DNA of 17,211 nucleotides from Megamonas hypermegale (GCA_002314325.1 DCFC01000031.1:2508-19718); one strand, 5' to 3'; shown: positions 1 through 8,315, counted from the first letter of the stretch. Made by a program: numbers and translations. Notes: generated by a model from the letters alone, not told the origin.

Positions 1-59
1 GAACGAATATAAACTATTATACTACTGGCTATAGGCTAGATGTTTTACTAGCACAACAG
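1..59 (-). repeat. Dispersed palindromic element, copy 1 (truncated by window start)
   Basis: Read on the minus strand, this stretch matches the left part of two other intergenic copies at 2245-2342 and 17123-17211. Shared blocks are CTGTTGT, TAGTAAAACATC, AGCC and then the arm AGTATAATAGTTTATATTCG. It matches the copy at 17123 over about 57 bases with one single-base gap and a handful of mismatches. The window begins inside the element, so its central part and right arm are not visible. It lies just past the 3' end of the folate gene that closes the operon. It has no coding capacity. Confidence 0.8.
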
Positions 60-85
60 GTAGTATTGCTGTTTTACCGGCACAA
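41..85 (-). repeat. 16-bp direct repeat pair at the outer end of element copy 1
   Basis: The 16-mers at 41-56 and 70-85 differ only at two central bases (TGTTTTACTAGCACAA and TGTTTTACCGGCACAA) and lie 29 bases apart. Read on the minus strand, the inner unit is the conserved TTGT..TAGTAAAACA start of the dispersed element, so its outer end appears duplicated here. The outer unit ends 10 bases past the stop codon of the folate gene. Confidence 0.65.
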
Positions 86-95
86 TAAGTTTTGA

Positions 96-695
96 TTAAG
101 TATATTTTTTAAGAAAATCCAGGCTGCATTTTTCCGTGAAAACGGCATGCACTTTCGCATCATGCTCATCTTTGGTCACTTCGTCGGCTAATTGACAGTC
201 ATATACGGCTGCCGCCAGATAGGCGTTGACTGTTTGAGCGAGAAAACGGTCGTAAAAACCGCCGCCCATACCGAGACGGTAGCCACGTCTGTCAAAGCCG
301 ACGCCGGGAACGAGCACGAAGTCGATATCGCGCGGATTGACAATGCGCAGTTTCGTTTCATCGACGGATAAAATGCCGTATGCACCTGCGACCAGCTCCT
401 CAAATGAGGAAATTTCCGCAGCCTGCATAATGCCGCCTTTTTTGTCAGTAATATAAGGCAGGCAAACACGTTTACCTGCCTTTAAAGCATCAACAATCAA
501 TTCTTTCGTCTGCACTTCGTCCGGCATGGCCGCAAAGAGAAAACACATCCGCGCTTTTTTATAGGCTGCGCAGTTTATGATTTTTTCTTTGATTTCGGCC
601 GAATATGCCTGACGCTCGGACGCTGTGAGAGCGCGCCGCTGTGCTAAAAAGAATTTACGCTGCAGTTTTTTATTTTTTGTTAGCTGGGTTTGCAT
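96..695 (-). CDS. fau: 5-formyltetrahydrofolate cyclo-ligase (5,10-methenyl-THF synthetase)
   Basis: This cytosolic enzyme converts 5-formyl-THF to 5,10-methenyl-THF with ATP hydrolysis, returning a storage folate to one-carbon metabolism. The 199-residue length is normal for the family. The diagnostic block PGVGFDRRGYRLGMGGGFYD lies at about residues 130-149 and includes the glycine-rich loop and the conserved FYDR. A basic N-terminus (KKLQRKFFLAQRRAL) also fits. The ATG start is supported by AGGA about nine bases upstream. The first 26 bases overlap the 3' end of yajC, so the gene is probably translationally coupled and is last in the operon. No clear U-tract terminator follows; a dispersed element does. 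The identification is by family motif only. Confidence 0.93.
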   Translation of the reverse strand: MQTQLTKNKKLQRKFFLAQRRALTASERQAYSAEIKEKIINCAAYKKARMCFLFAAMPDEVQTKELIVDALKAGKRVCLPYITDKKGGIMQAAEISSFEELVAGAYGILSVDETKLRIVNPRDIDFVLVPGVGFDRRGYRLGMGGGFYDRFLAQTVNAYLAAAVYDCQLADEVTKDEHDAKVHAVFTEKCSLDFLKKYT

Positions 696-987
696 CGGTT
701 TTTTCCTGTGTCAAATCTCTGGCAATGGCAGAGCTGCTGATTTTGATTTCAACGTTGTCAGCGATTTTAATGCGGATGAAATCGGATTTTTCCAGGTCGA
801 TATAGGTGATTTCGCCGTGAATACCGCCGATTGTCAGCACGCGATGACCGACTTTCAGGTTGCTCATCATGTTATTGCGCTGTTTCTGCTGTTTTTTCTG
901 CGGTCTCCAGAGCAGAAAATAGAAAATAACTACCATTAAAACAATCGGACCATAGGAATACAAATTTGCCATCATTGAATCACTCAT
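670..987 (-). CDS. yajC: Preprotein translocase accessory subunit YajC
   Basis: YajC is a small single-pass inner-membrane protein that associates with SecDF and the SecYEG translocon. At 105 residues it has the family layout: a short N-terminus, one hydrophobic segment at about residues 13-27, then the hallmark WRPQKKQQKQRNNM basic stretch, and a cytoplasmic domain with the conserved LKVGHRVLTIGGIHGEI pattern. The ATG has a clear ribosome binding site (AGGAG nine bases upstream). It follows tgt, the order seen in many bacteria (queA-tgt-yajC). SecD and SecF, common neighbours elsewhere, are not here; the folate cyclo-ligase follows with a 26-base overlap. An extended -10 promoter in the tgt-yajC gap could supply extra transcription. 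Confidence 0.95.
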   Translation of the reverse strand: MSDSMMANLYSYGPIVLMVVIFYFLLWRPQKKQQKQRNNMMSNLKVGHRVLTIGGIHGEITYIDLEKSDFIRIKIADNVEIKISSSAIARDLTQEKTDANPANKK

Positions 988-1027
988 AAAATAATTCTCC
1001 TCTAATTAAAAAAATAGTTTTAGCTAT

Positions 1028-1036
1028 AGTATAGCA
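1028..1036 (-). promoter_or_regulatory. Extended -10 promoter for yajC
   Basis: The minus strand reads TGCTATACT, a TGn-extended -10 box, giving a leader of roughly 34 bases before the yajC ATG. No good -35 hexamer is seen 17 bases upstream, as is common for extended -10 promoters. The box lies in a 13-bp perfect palindrome (1023-1035, GCTATA-G-TATAGC). Confidence 0.5.
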
Positions 1037-1072
1037 TAAGATACGTTTTTCGGGCGGTAAAATTTTACAATT

Positions 1073-2227
<1,155 letters not shown>

Positions 2228-2244
2228 TTAACAGTAATTGCGAA

Positions 2245-2342
2245 TTGTTAGTAAGACATTGTGCTTATAGCCAGCAGTATAATACTTTATATTCGTTTGA
2301 TGTTAGCACTTAACCTCACTAAATATAAATTATTATACTGCT
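2245..2342 (+). repeat. Dispersed palindromic element, copy 2 (most complete)
   Basis: The left part (2245-2272) resembles copies 1 and 3. The core is an inverted repeat with a 21-base left arm at 2273-2293 and a right arm at 2322-2342 that match at 20 of 21 positions around a 28-base loop. Bases 2307-2327 are identical to the last 21 bases of the window (17191-17211). A further degenerate arm-like sequence, ATATAAACTAATATA, follows at about 2349-2363. There is no ORF. It sits between queA and tgt, inside an otherwise compact operon, so its transcript form on the minus strand would be a long hairpin in the polycistronic mRNA. Confidence 0.8.
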
Positions 2343-2375
2343 TTAAGATATAAACTAATATAACAGATTAATAAT

Positions 2376-3398
2376 TTATTCGATAAACATGGCATCGCCG
2401 AAGCTGAAAAAGCGGTATTTTTCACGCACGGCCTCTTCATAGGCGGAAAGAACAAATTCTCTGCCGGCAAAGGCGCTTATCAGCATGATTAATGTGGATT
2501 TCGGCAGATGAAAATTCGTGACGATGGCGTCGACGATTTTGAATTTATAGCCCGGATAGATGAAAATACCCGTTTCCGCGGCAGTCGGCGCGATAGTGCC
2601 GTCATCAGCGGCGGCTGATTCCAGTGTGCGGATGGAAGTTGTGCCCACGGCGATGACGCGGCCGCCGTTTTTCTTTGTATTGTTGATGATGTCGGCGGCT
2701 TCTTTTTCGATATGGTAGAATTCTTTGTGCATTACGTGGTCTTCAATATTGTCGACGTTCACGGGACGGAAAGTGCCAAGCCCTACATGGAGTGTAACGA
2801 AAGCGAGATTTACGCCCATAGCTTTTATTTCCTCCAAAAGTTCTTGTGTAAAATGTAGTCCGGCAGTCGGTGCGGCGGCGGAGCCGTTTTCGCGGGCGTA
2901 AACTGTCTGATAGCGGTTTTTGTCTGCCAGTTTTTCGTGAATGTACGGCGGCAGCGGCGTTTCGCCGAGACGGTCGAGAATTTCCTCGAAAATGCCGTCG
3001 AATTTGAATTCCACAATGCGGCCACCGAAATCGGTATGGCCGACAACTTCGCAGGCAAGTTCATCGCCGAATTCGATGATGTTGCCGATTTGCGCTTTTT
3101 TGCCCGGTTTGACGAGTGTTTCCCAGCAGTTGCCTTCGGTGCGGCGCAGCAGGAAAACTTCCACTTTGCCGCCTGTTTTGGCGCGGTGGCCGATGAGGCG
3201 CGCCGGGATTACCTTTGTATCGTTAAAGACGAGCGTATCACCTTTTTTCAGATACTGTTTCAAATCGTAGAAATGTTTATGACTGATTGATTTGGCTTCG
3301 CGGTTTAAGACCATTAAACGGGAATGGTCGCGCTTCTGGCACGGCGTCTGCGCAATCAGCTCTTCCGGAAGATTGTAATCAAAATCACTGAGTAGCAT
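2376..3398 (-). CDS. queA: S-adenosylmethionine:tRNA ribosyltransferase-isomerase
   Basis: QueA transfers and isomerises the ribosyl part of SAM onto preQ1-modified tRNA, giving epoxyqueuosine. The 340-residue protein is full length and carries the family blocks in order: the N-terminal [25 protein letters not shown], the [13 protein letters not shown] signature, [12 protein letters not shown] and the C-terminal [17 protein letters not shown]. The ATG has AAGGAG eight bases upstream. It starts 12 bases after the spoIID-like stop, so it belongs to the same transcript. Its functional partner tgt follows after 172 bases with a repeat element between them. QueG/QueH and the preQ1 synthesis genes are not in the window. 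Confidence 0.97.
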   Translation of the reverse strand: MLLSDFDYNLPEELIAQTPCQKRDHSRLMVLNREAKSISHKHFYDLKQYLKKGDTLVFNDTKVIPARLIGHRAKTGGKVEVFLLRRTEGNCWETLVKPGKKAQIGNIIEFGDELACEVVGHTDFGGRIVEFKFDGIFEEILDRLGETPLPPYIHEKLADKNRYQTVYARENGSAAAPTAGLHFTQELLEEIKAMGVNLAFVTLHVGLGTFRPVNVDNIEDHVMHKEFYHIEKEAADIINNTKKNGGRVIAVGTTSIRTLESAAADDGTIAPTAAETGIFIYPGYKFKIVDAIVTNFHLPKSTLIMLISAFAGREFVLSAYEEAVREKYRFFSFGDAMFIE

Positions 3399-3410
3399 TT
3401 TATTATCTCC

Positions 3411-4613
3411 TTAATAAATGGATTTTATGGATACATCACTGTAATAGTGCTGTAAAATCTGTTTGTAATTTCTGCCGTCGTCGGCAAGCGATTTAGCACC
3501 CCACTGGGACATGCCGAGACGGTGGCCGAGCCCTTTGCCGTTAATCTGCAGTACGGTTTTATCGGGCTTTGATATTTTCAATTTTTTGCTGTCTTTCAGT
3601 TTCTTTTTATCCTGAATGAGCGATAAACTGAAATTGTTGCTTTTGAGCCCGAGCAGACTGCGCAGCTGCGTTCCCGTGAGTTCCAGCGTTTTCTTGTTGG
3701 AGCCGGTGAATTTTATGACTTTAGTTTTGGAATTTTTCTTGACGCCCTGCGGGAAATTCGTCGTATCGATTTCTTTGATTGTACCGATATTGGTATATTG
3801 GCGTGCAAGTGTTTTGCTGAGGTCGTCTATCTTTATCTGCGTCGACCAGTCGGTGTACGGTGATTGTTCCGTACTGTCGTCGACGCTTCTAAGATACGGG
3901 ACGGTAACGCTCCAGACATCCTCGCTGTTTTCGGTGAAGCCGCCGGAGGCCGCATGAAATACGGCGCAGATTGGCTCATTGGCATAGGTGATGATTTGTC
4001 CTCTCGTCGCTTTGATGGCACTGTCTGTGGCGGACGTTTCGGAGGCGATGCCGCCGTAAGTCTGGCAGTCGGTCGTGGCGCAGACGTCAAAGCCTTCTTT
4101 GGCATGTTTTTTGTCTTCTTTGTCATACAGAGCGAAAGTGCGGGCGGCTACAGCCTGTGCTTTCAGTGCTTCCTTCGGCCAGCTGTAGGGCATTTCCTCT
4201 GCTACCACGCCGCGCAGATAATCCTCGAGCGGCAGTCGGTTGATGACGGTAAGCCCCGCTCTGTGCGGCTGAATGATGAGTGCGCCGCGATAGTGCTTGT
4301 TGTTGACGACGACAGGCGCATTGTTTTTTACGGCTACGATTAAAGTAGTCGTTTCCTTGCCTTTTTTGTCAATGTAGACTTTGCGCTCACTTTGGCGCAC
4401 GGTGACATTTTTGGATTTATCGTATTTGTAGTTTTTGTTATTGTCGATATCCTTTATGACAAAATCGTTTTCAGCGGAAATGGTTACCATTTCCTGTCCC
4501 TGAAGCAGACCGACACGGATGTATTCCTGCTTTTGCGGGGCGGCTGCTGCACCGGTTACGATAAAAAAACAGCAGCAAAGATTTATGCAGATGATTTTCA
4601 GTAATTTGTTCAT
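3411..4613 (-). CDS. spoIID: SpoIID/LytB-domain exported protein (putative lytic transglycosylase)
   Basis: The 400-residue protein has an N-terminal signal peptide (hydrophobic residues about 4-24, likely cleaved after the alanine run AAAA near residue 25) followed by a SpoIID domain. Motifs are LPLEDYLRGVVAEEMP with the probable catalytic Glu140, ALKAQAVAARTFAL, DCQTYGG, the AASGGFTENSEDVW block and the C-terminal GKGLGHRLGMSQWGA. In spore formers SpoIID cleaves denuded peptidoglycan glycan strands during engulfment; LytB-type homologues in non-sporulating species probably remodel the wall. Placement before queA-tgt-yajC is a recurrent Firmicute arrangement. The gene starts two bases after the lgt stop (TAACCATG), indicating coupling. 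Whether this host sporulates cannot be judged here. Confidence 0.9.
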   Translation of the reverse strand: MNKLLKIICINLCCCFFIVTGAAAAPQKQEYIRVGLLQGQEMVTISAENDFVIKDIDNNKNYKYDKSKNVTVRQSERKVYIDKKGKETTTLIVAVKNNAPVVVNNKHYRGALIIQPHRAGLTVINRLPLEDYLRGVVAEEMPYSWPKEALKAQAVAARTFALYDKEDKKHAKEGFDVCATTDCQTYGGIASETSATDSAIKATRGQIITYANEPICAVFHAASGGFTENSEDVWSVTVPYLRSVDDSTEQSPYTDWSTQIKIDDLSKTLARQYTNIGTIKEIDTTNFPQGVKKNSKTKVIKFTGSNKKTLELTGTQLRSLLGLKSNNFSLSLIQDKKKLKDSKKLKISKPDKTVLQINGKGLGHRLGMSQWGAKSLADDGRNYKQILQHYYSDVSIKSIY

Positions 4614-4615
4614 GG

Positions 4616-5431
4616 TTATTTTCCTCGACGACGTTTCGATTTGACCGGCTGAGCCGTATTTTGGGCGGAGAATTTACTGCCGCAGTAGAAAAATAAGCAG
4701 AGCGCCGCTGTGAAAGCGACGATGCTCGTTGTCTGAGCGGAAGTGAACGACAAGAATACAGGCTGGGCATAATCGCCGCGCAGAAATTCCAGACCGAAAC
4801 GGACGGCGCTGTAGAGCATTATATACAGCGAAAAAGCCTGCCCTTTGGCATGCGGAAAAGCGCGGAAAATGAGCAGCAGAGCGAAGATGACGAAATCGAG
4901 CTGCCCCTCCCAGACTTCAGCCGGCCAGAGCGGCTGGTCGCCGTACGTGCGGTAGGCAAGCGTCGTAACGGGATAGATGATACCGAAACTGCTGCCGGTC
5001 GGCGCTCCGAAAGCGTCGCCGTTTAAAAGATTGGCGCAGCGGCCGATAGCCTGACCGAGAATAATGGCGGGAGCGACGATGTCTGCCATAGCCAGCACGT
5101 CGATTTTATGGCGGCGGGCGTAGATGATGCCGGCGATGACACCGAATACGATACCGCCCTGAATGGCCATGCCGCCCTGCCATACGTAGAATATTTCATC
5201 CAGATGGTTGCCGTAATAGGCAAAATCGAAGAAGAACACGTCCCAGAGCCTTGCGCCGATTATACCGGAAATGCCGCAGCAGATGCCCAGGTTTACGATA
5301 TGGTCGTGCCATCTGCCGTCCTGCTTGGCCAGAAAATAGGCGACGCCCGTTGCCAGTATGATGCTCAATGACAGAACGAGTCCGTAGGAACGGACGGGAA
5401 AATCGCCGATAAAAAATAAATATTGGTGCAT
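4616..5431 (-). CDS. lgt: Prolipoprotein diacylglyceryl transferase
   Basis: Lgt is a multi-pass inner-membrane enzyme that transfers diacylglycerol from phosphatidylglycerol to the lipobox cysteine of prolipoproteins. The 271-residue protein has about seven hydrophobic segments, the N-terminal RSYGL motif with its conserved Tyr, GARLWDV (59-65) and the signature region GQAIGRCANLLNGDAFG (126-142) with Arg131 at the essential arginine position. A further RFGLEFLRGD lies near the C-terminus. The position occupied by a histidine in E. coli (GMSFHGG) is GMAIQGG here; other Firmicutes also vary there. The start ATG directly follows the rimI stop (TGAATG), so it is translationally coupled. The C-terminus is basic (KSKRRRGK), as expected for a cytoplasmic tail. 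Confidence 0.94.
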   Translation of the reverse strand: MHQYLFFIGDFPVRSYGLVLSLSIILATGVAYFLAKQDGRWHDHIVNLGICCGISGIIGARLWDVFFFDFAYYGNHLDEIFYVWQGGMAIQGGIVFGVIAGIIYARRHKIDVLAMADIVAPAIILGQAIGRCANLLNGDAFGAPTGSSFGIIYPVTTLAYRTYGDQPLWPAEVWEGQLDFVIFALLLIFRAFPHAKGQAFSLYIMLYSAVRFGLEFLRGDYAQPVFLSFTSAQTTSIVAFTAALCLFFYCGSKFSAQNTAQPVKSKRRRGK

Positions 5432-5899
5432 TCAGACCACCTCGGTATTTACACATTTTGCTAAATCCGTAATCCACATGATTTCGGCATCTTCGCCGTC
5501 TTCATAGTAGCCGCGCCTTCTGCCCGCCGACTTAAAGCCGAGCGACTCGTAAAGATGCAGGGCGCTCATATTGCTGGGGCGCACTTCCAGTGTCATAGCC
5601 TCTGCTCCTTTTTGCAGGGCAATCTGCATTATTTTGTGCATCATGCGCCGGCCGACGCCGCAGTTGCGGTACTCGGGCAATACGGCGACATTTGTAATCT
5701 GCGCTTCGCCGAACAAAATCCATGCGCCGACGTAGCCGATGACTTTTTCTCTGTCAAGGGCGAGCAGATAATACGTTTTGTCGCTGGAAGCTTCTTCCCA
5801 GAATGCCTGGCGCGACCACGGCAGAGCAAAGCACGCCTTCTCCACTATTTCCACAGCAGCGGCGTCTTCGGGCAGCATTTGGCGAAAATTCAAATTCAT
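5432..5899 (-). CDS. rimI: Ribosomal protein S18-alanine N-acetyltransferase (GNAT)
   Basis: RimI acetylates the N-terminal alanine of ribosomal protein S18 using acetyl-CoA. The 155-residue protein is a GNAT domain: ITNVAVLPEYRNCGVGRRMM (about residues 68-87) contains the RxxGxG/A acetyl-CoA loop, and the RimI-type signature LEVRPSNMSALHLYESLGF is followed by GRRRGYYEDGEDAEIM. This last block, including YY and EDA, distinguishes RimI from generic GNATs. The start codon overlaps the tsaB stop (ATGA), and lgt begins immediately after its stop. The tsaE-tsaB-rimI order is widespread in Firmicutes, although tsaD, often next, is absent here. Substrate identity is assigned by family, not seen. Confidence 0.92.
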   Translation of the reverse strand: MNLNFRQMLPEDAAAVEIVEKACFALPWSRQAFWEEASSDKTYYLLALDREKVIGYVGAWILFGEAQITNVAVLPEYRNCGVGRRMMHKIMQIALQKGAEAMTLEVRPSNMSALHLYESLGFKSAGRRRGYYEDGEDAEIMWITDLAKCVNTEVV

Positions 5900-6615
5900 G
5901 CCATGTCCTCCGCTTTAGCCTGAGCATGGCGTTTTTCCCAGAGCACTTCCGCTTCGGAGCGGCGGATATAGACCGGTTCCAAATTCATGATATTGGCAAA
6001 TTCCCCGCGCGCAAATTTCGGCAGGGCGGCCATGGCTACATTGGCGGCACGCGGCATACACAGATGCGGCATGCCGAGCGATACATTTTTATAGGAAGCG
6101 ATGATATCGGCCTTTTTCTGCGCGATATCGCCGACGAATACGACCGGTTTGTCAAGTTTGGAGCAAAAATCCACCGCTTCGGTGAAATTCATGACGCAGA
6201 CGGATTTTTTCTCGTCAAAGTCCTTGCCGTTATATTCGTACAGAGCAAGATAGGCGTTGCCTTTCTGCGCGTCGAGCGTGCTGGCAATGTAAATGCCCGG
6301 CACAGGATAATGGTATGCCATCGCTTCGAGCGACGATACGGCGACAACAGGGATATCGAGTGCATAAGACATCATTTTGGCGCTGGCAAGACCGATGCGC
6401 AGTCCCGTGAACGAGCCGGGTCCGATGCTTACGGCGATGCCCGTCAAATCCTTTTTATCCATATGGGCGATATGCAGCACTTCCTTGATATGGCCGAGCA
6501 GAACCTGCGACTGCGGCAGTTTCAGCTGCATTAAAACTTCGGCAATCAGTCTGTCTTCGGCGGCGATGGCAGCGCCTGACACCATAGTGGAAGTATCTAT
6601 AGCTAAAATTGGCAT
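5896..6615 (-). CDS. tsaB: tRNA threonylcarbamoyladenosine biosynthesis protein TsaB
   Basis: TsaB is the inactive ASKHA-fold partner of TsaD in the complex that makes t6A at position 37 of ANN-decoding tRNAs. The 239-residue length is typical. Motifs are the start MPILAIDTST, GIAVSIGPGSFTGLRIGL (59-76) and VVAVSSLEAMA. The frame is open upstream to 6759, but I chose the ATG at 6613-6615: the extra 48 residues do not resemble TsaB, would overlap tsaE heavily, and the chosen ATG has GAGGAG about 11 bases upstream. With this start tsaB overlaps tsaE by 13 bases and rimI by four. TsaD is not in the window and must be encoded elsewhere. Confidence 0.93.
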   Translation of the reverse strand: MPILAIDTSTMVSGAAIAAEDRLIAEVLMQLKLPQSQVLLGHIKEVLHIAHMDKKDLTGIAVSIGPGSFTGLRIGLASAKMMSYALDIPVVAVSSLEAMAYHYPVPGIYIASTLDAQKGNAYLALYEYNGKDFDEKKSVCVMNFTEAVDFCSKLDKPVVFVGDIAQKKADIIASYKNVSLGMPHLCMPRAANVAMAALPKFARGEFANIMNLEPVYIRRSEAEVLWEKRHAQAKAEDMA

Positions 6616-7076
6616 ATTTTTTTCAACTCCTCGTATAAGTCCTGATATTTTGCGCCGTGCAGGGTAACGGTGATTTCGCGCTGATTGTCGGCGGCGGTGC
6701 GTTCTATTTGGAAATGAATGTAATCCTCCGGCATACAGTCCGTAAATCTGTCCGGCCACTCGATGAGCACGGTTTCATTTTCAACGTCAGTGTATTCATA
6801 AAAGCCGATTTCGTATAAATCGTCCTCATTTTCCAGGCGGTACAAATCGAAATGGTAAATACGCCTGTCACCTTCATAGATGTTCATCAGATTGAATGTC
6901 GGACTGGTAACGGGCTCTTTTACGTGCAAAGCGGCGCAAAATCCCTGCGTGAATAGTGTTTTGCCCGCGCCCAAATCACCTTCCAGGCAGATTATGAGAT
7001 TATCTTTTATCAGTTGAGCTGTTTTTTCACCGAGAGCGCGTGTCTGCTCCGGTGAATTGGTGATTAGTTTAAACAT
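6603..7076 (-). CDS. tsaE: tRNA threonylcarbamoyladenosine biosynthesis ATPase TsaE
   Basis: TsaE is the ATPase that activates the TsaB-TsaD complex during t6A synthesis. The 157-residue protein has the Walker A loop GDLGAGKT (33-40), then TSPTFNLMNIYEG, the IYHFDLYRLE block and VLIEWPDRF, all hallmarks of the family. The start ATG has GAGGA seven bases upstream and lies 18 bases after the HAD gene stop. It overlaps tsaB by 13 bases. The pairing of tsaE and tsaB is consistent with co-production of complex subunits. Confidence 0.95.
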   Translation of the reverse strand: MFKLITNSPEQTRALGEKTAQLIKDNLIICLEGDLGAGKTLFTQGFCAALHVKEPVTSPTFNLMNIYEGDRRIYHFDLYRLENEDDLYEIGFYEYTDVENETVLIEWPDRFTDCMPEDYIHFQIERTAADNQREITVTLHGAKYQDLYEELKKICQF

Positions 7077-7094
7077 GATTTTATCCTCATTATT

Positions 7095-7667
7095 TTAATA
7101 TTTTTCCTTGAAATCATCAACAATGCAAAGCGAAGCGCCGGTATGGCGGGCGGCCTCGACGCCGACGGCGGAGTCTTCAAAGATGAGCGTGTTTTCCGGT
7201 TTTACCTTGAAATAATTCATCGCCTTGAAAAAGCCTTCCGGGTCAGGCTTGCCGCACTTTACATCATCAATGGTGAAAATAGCTTCAAATAAATCGTAGC
7301 GGTTGAAATGCTTCAGAATATCCTTCGAGTTATGCGAACCGCTCGTTACGACGCATGTATGGTAAGTCGGGCGCAGTACCTCGATAATATTGAAAAGATG
7401 TGTATTTTCCTGCGCGTAGTGCAGATTTTTTTCATAGAGCGTTTTTTTCAAATCGTGAATTTCTTCAAACCGCTCGGCAGGTACGCCCATGAGCGGCAGA
7501 AAGCCGCGGTACGTCGGTCCCCAACAGCGTTTGACGTAAAAATCGTAATCGAAATTTACCGGCAGACCGGCAAGCTCCAGTGCCTCGCGGTAGGCATGGT
7601 AATTTACACGGCGCGTGTCGAACAGCGTTCCGTCCAAGTCGCAGATGACAAGTTTTTCTTTATCCAT
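7095..7667 (-). CDS. HAD-superfamily hydrolase, subfamily IA (phosphatase/phosphoglucomutase-like)
   Basis: The 190-residue protein has all four HAD motifs: DLDGTLFDT with nucleophile Asp10 and Asp12, VTSGSH (motif II Ser/Thr), KCGKPDPEGF (motif III Lys) and LIFEDSAVGVEAARHTG (motif IV acids). A small helical cap lies between motifs I and II, placing it with the beta-phosphoglucomutase, phosphoglycolate phosphatase and sugar-phosphatase group. The substrate cannot be read from sequence. It is the first gene of the long minus-strand operon: AAGGGG lies six bases before its ATG, an extended -10 is upstream at 7701-7709, and tsaE starts 18 bases after its stop. It might be a house-cleaning phosphatase, but that is inference. 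Confidence 0.85.
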   Translation of the reverse strand: MDKEKLVICDLDGTLFDTRRVNYHAYREALELAGLPVNFDYDFYVKRCWGPTYRGFLPLMGVPAERFEEIHDLKKTLYEKNLHYAQENTHLFNIIEVLRPTYHTCVVTSGSHNSKDILKHFNRYDLFEAIFTIDDVKCGKPDPEGFFKAMNYFKVKPENTLIFEDSAVGVEAARHTGASLCIVDDFKEKY

Positions 7668-7700
7668 AAAAATCCCCTTAAATATCTTAAATACTATGCT

Positions 7701-7709
7701 ATTGTATCA
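7701..7709 (-). promoter_or_regulatory. Extended -10 promoter for the HAD-tsaE-tsaB-rimI-lgt operon
   Basis: The minus strand reads TGATACAAT, a TGn-extended -10 box, placing the start of transcription about 27 bases before the HAD gene ATG. The best -35-like sequence (CTGACA) is 21 bases away, too far to count. This is the only promoter-like signal between the marR terminator and the operon. Confidence 0.5.
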
Positions 7710-7737
7710 CATCTCATGATACTTGTCTGTCAGCAAT

Positions 7738-7770
7738 AAAAAAAGACTATTTATACGTAAACAGTCTTTT
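7738..7770 (-). terminator. Rho-independent terminator of marR
   Basis: Arms 7741-7753 and 7758-7770 form a 13-bp stem with a TACG-type four-base loop. On the minus strand the single imperfect pair is a G-U wobble and the stem is followed by seven U residues, the correct polarity to stop marR transcripts 28 bases past the stop codon, before the downstream operon promoter. Confidence 0.85.
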
Positions 7771-7797
7771 AATATTAAGCCAGGACTATGTATTTGT

Positions 7798-8247
7798 TCA
7801 AATATTTTTTTCAAACATCTTCGCCAGCATTTTTTCGATTACTTTTACGCTGCTGTCCAAAATGGCTGTATCTTCATCCGATAAATTGGTAATCCGTTCC
7901 ATGAATTTGCTTTTTGTCTGGCGGCGCATATCCGCTAGAAGTTTTTCACCTTTGGCGCTGACCGATATCCGGATATAGCGGCGGTCGTTTTCCATATTCT
8001 GTTTGTCGACCAGTTCTTTTTTTACCAGTCTGTCGATGATGAGGCTCATCTGCTGTTTGGAAATGGATAGATACTGCGCCGTTTTTGTAATTGTCGTCGG
8101 TCCGTTGTCGCTGAGAAAATACAAAACGATGCAGTCGTTTACCGGCAGAGGGTTCGATGTGTTTTTCCAGATTTTATGATTGTAGGTCATCATTAAATCG
8201 AACAATTCAAAGTAGATATCGGATATTTTCTGTGTATTATCTGTCAT
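7798..8247 (-). CDS. MarR-family winged-helix transcriptional regulator
   Basis: The 149-residue protein has the MarR layout: N- and C-terminal dimerisation helices around a winged helix-turn-helix. The recognition region is TTITKTAQYLSISKQQMSLIIDRLVKKELV, followed by the wing signature NDRRYIRISVSAKGEKLL with the conserved DRR. It is transcribed divergently from an RND efflux operon, which makes it the likely local repressor of that pump, perhaps released by a phenolic, oxidant or drug ligand; no redox cysteine is present in the protein, so OhrR-type sensing is unlikely. The ATG has AAGGGAG seven bases upstream. It has its own promoter (8287-8315) and terminator. Confidence 0.92.
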   Translation of the reverse strand: MTDNTQKISDIYFELFDLMMTYNHKIWKNTSNPLPVNDCIVLYFLSDNGPTTITKTAQYLSISKQQMSLIIDRLVKKELVDKQNMENDRRYIRISVSAKGEKLLADMRRQTKSKFMERITNLSDEDTAILDSSVKVIEKMLAKMFEKNI

Positions 8248-8286
8248 TAGAAGACTCCCTTTTATTTTATGAAAATATTAATGAAA

Positions 8287-8315
8287 GTTATAATAAATAA
8301 TAAAGATTAAAACAA
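8287..8315 (-). promoter_or_regulatory. Sigma70-type promoter for marR
   Basis: The minus strand has TTGTTT (8310-8315) and TATAAC (8287-8292) separated by 17 bases, giving a leader of about 33 bases before marR. It does not overlap the pump promoter at 8348-8376. Confidence 0.5.

Noticed and set aside
1057..1068. GTAAAATTTTAC palindrome as a tgt terminator
   Set aside because: The stem is AT-only with no room for a loop and no U-tract on the minus strand, and it begins within a few bases of the stop codon.
5803..6534. Long plus-strand open frame (243 codons) antisense to rimI and tsaB
   Set aside because: It mirrors the codon bias of conserved genes on the other strand, and its product shows no family motif.
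6616..6759. In-frame upstream extension of tsaB by 48 codons to an ATG at 6759
   Set aside because: The extra residues do not resemble TsaB, the region already encodes the conserved tsaE C-terminus in another frame, and the ATG at 6613-6615 has a good ribosome binding site and matches the family N-terminus.
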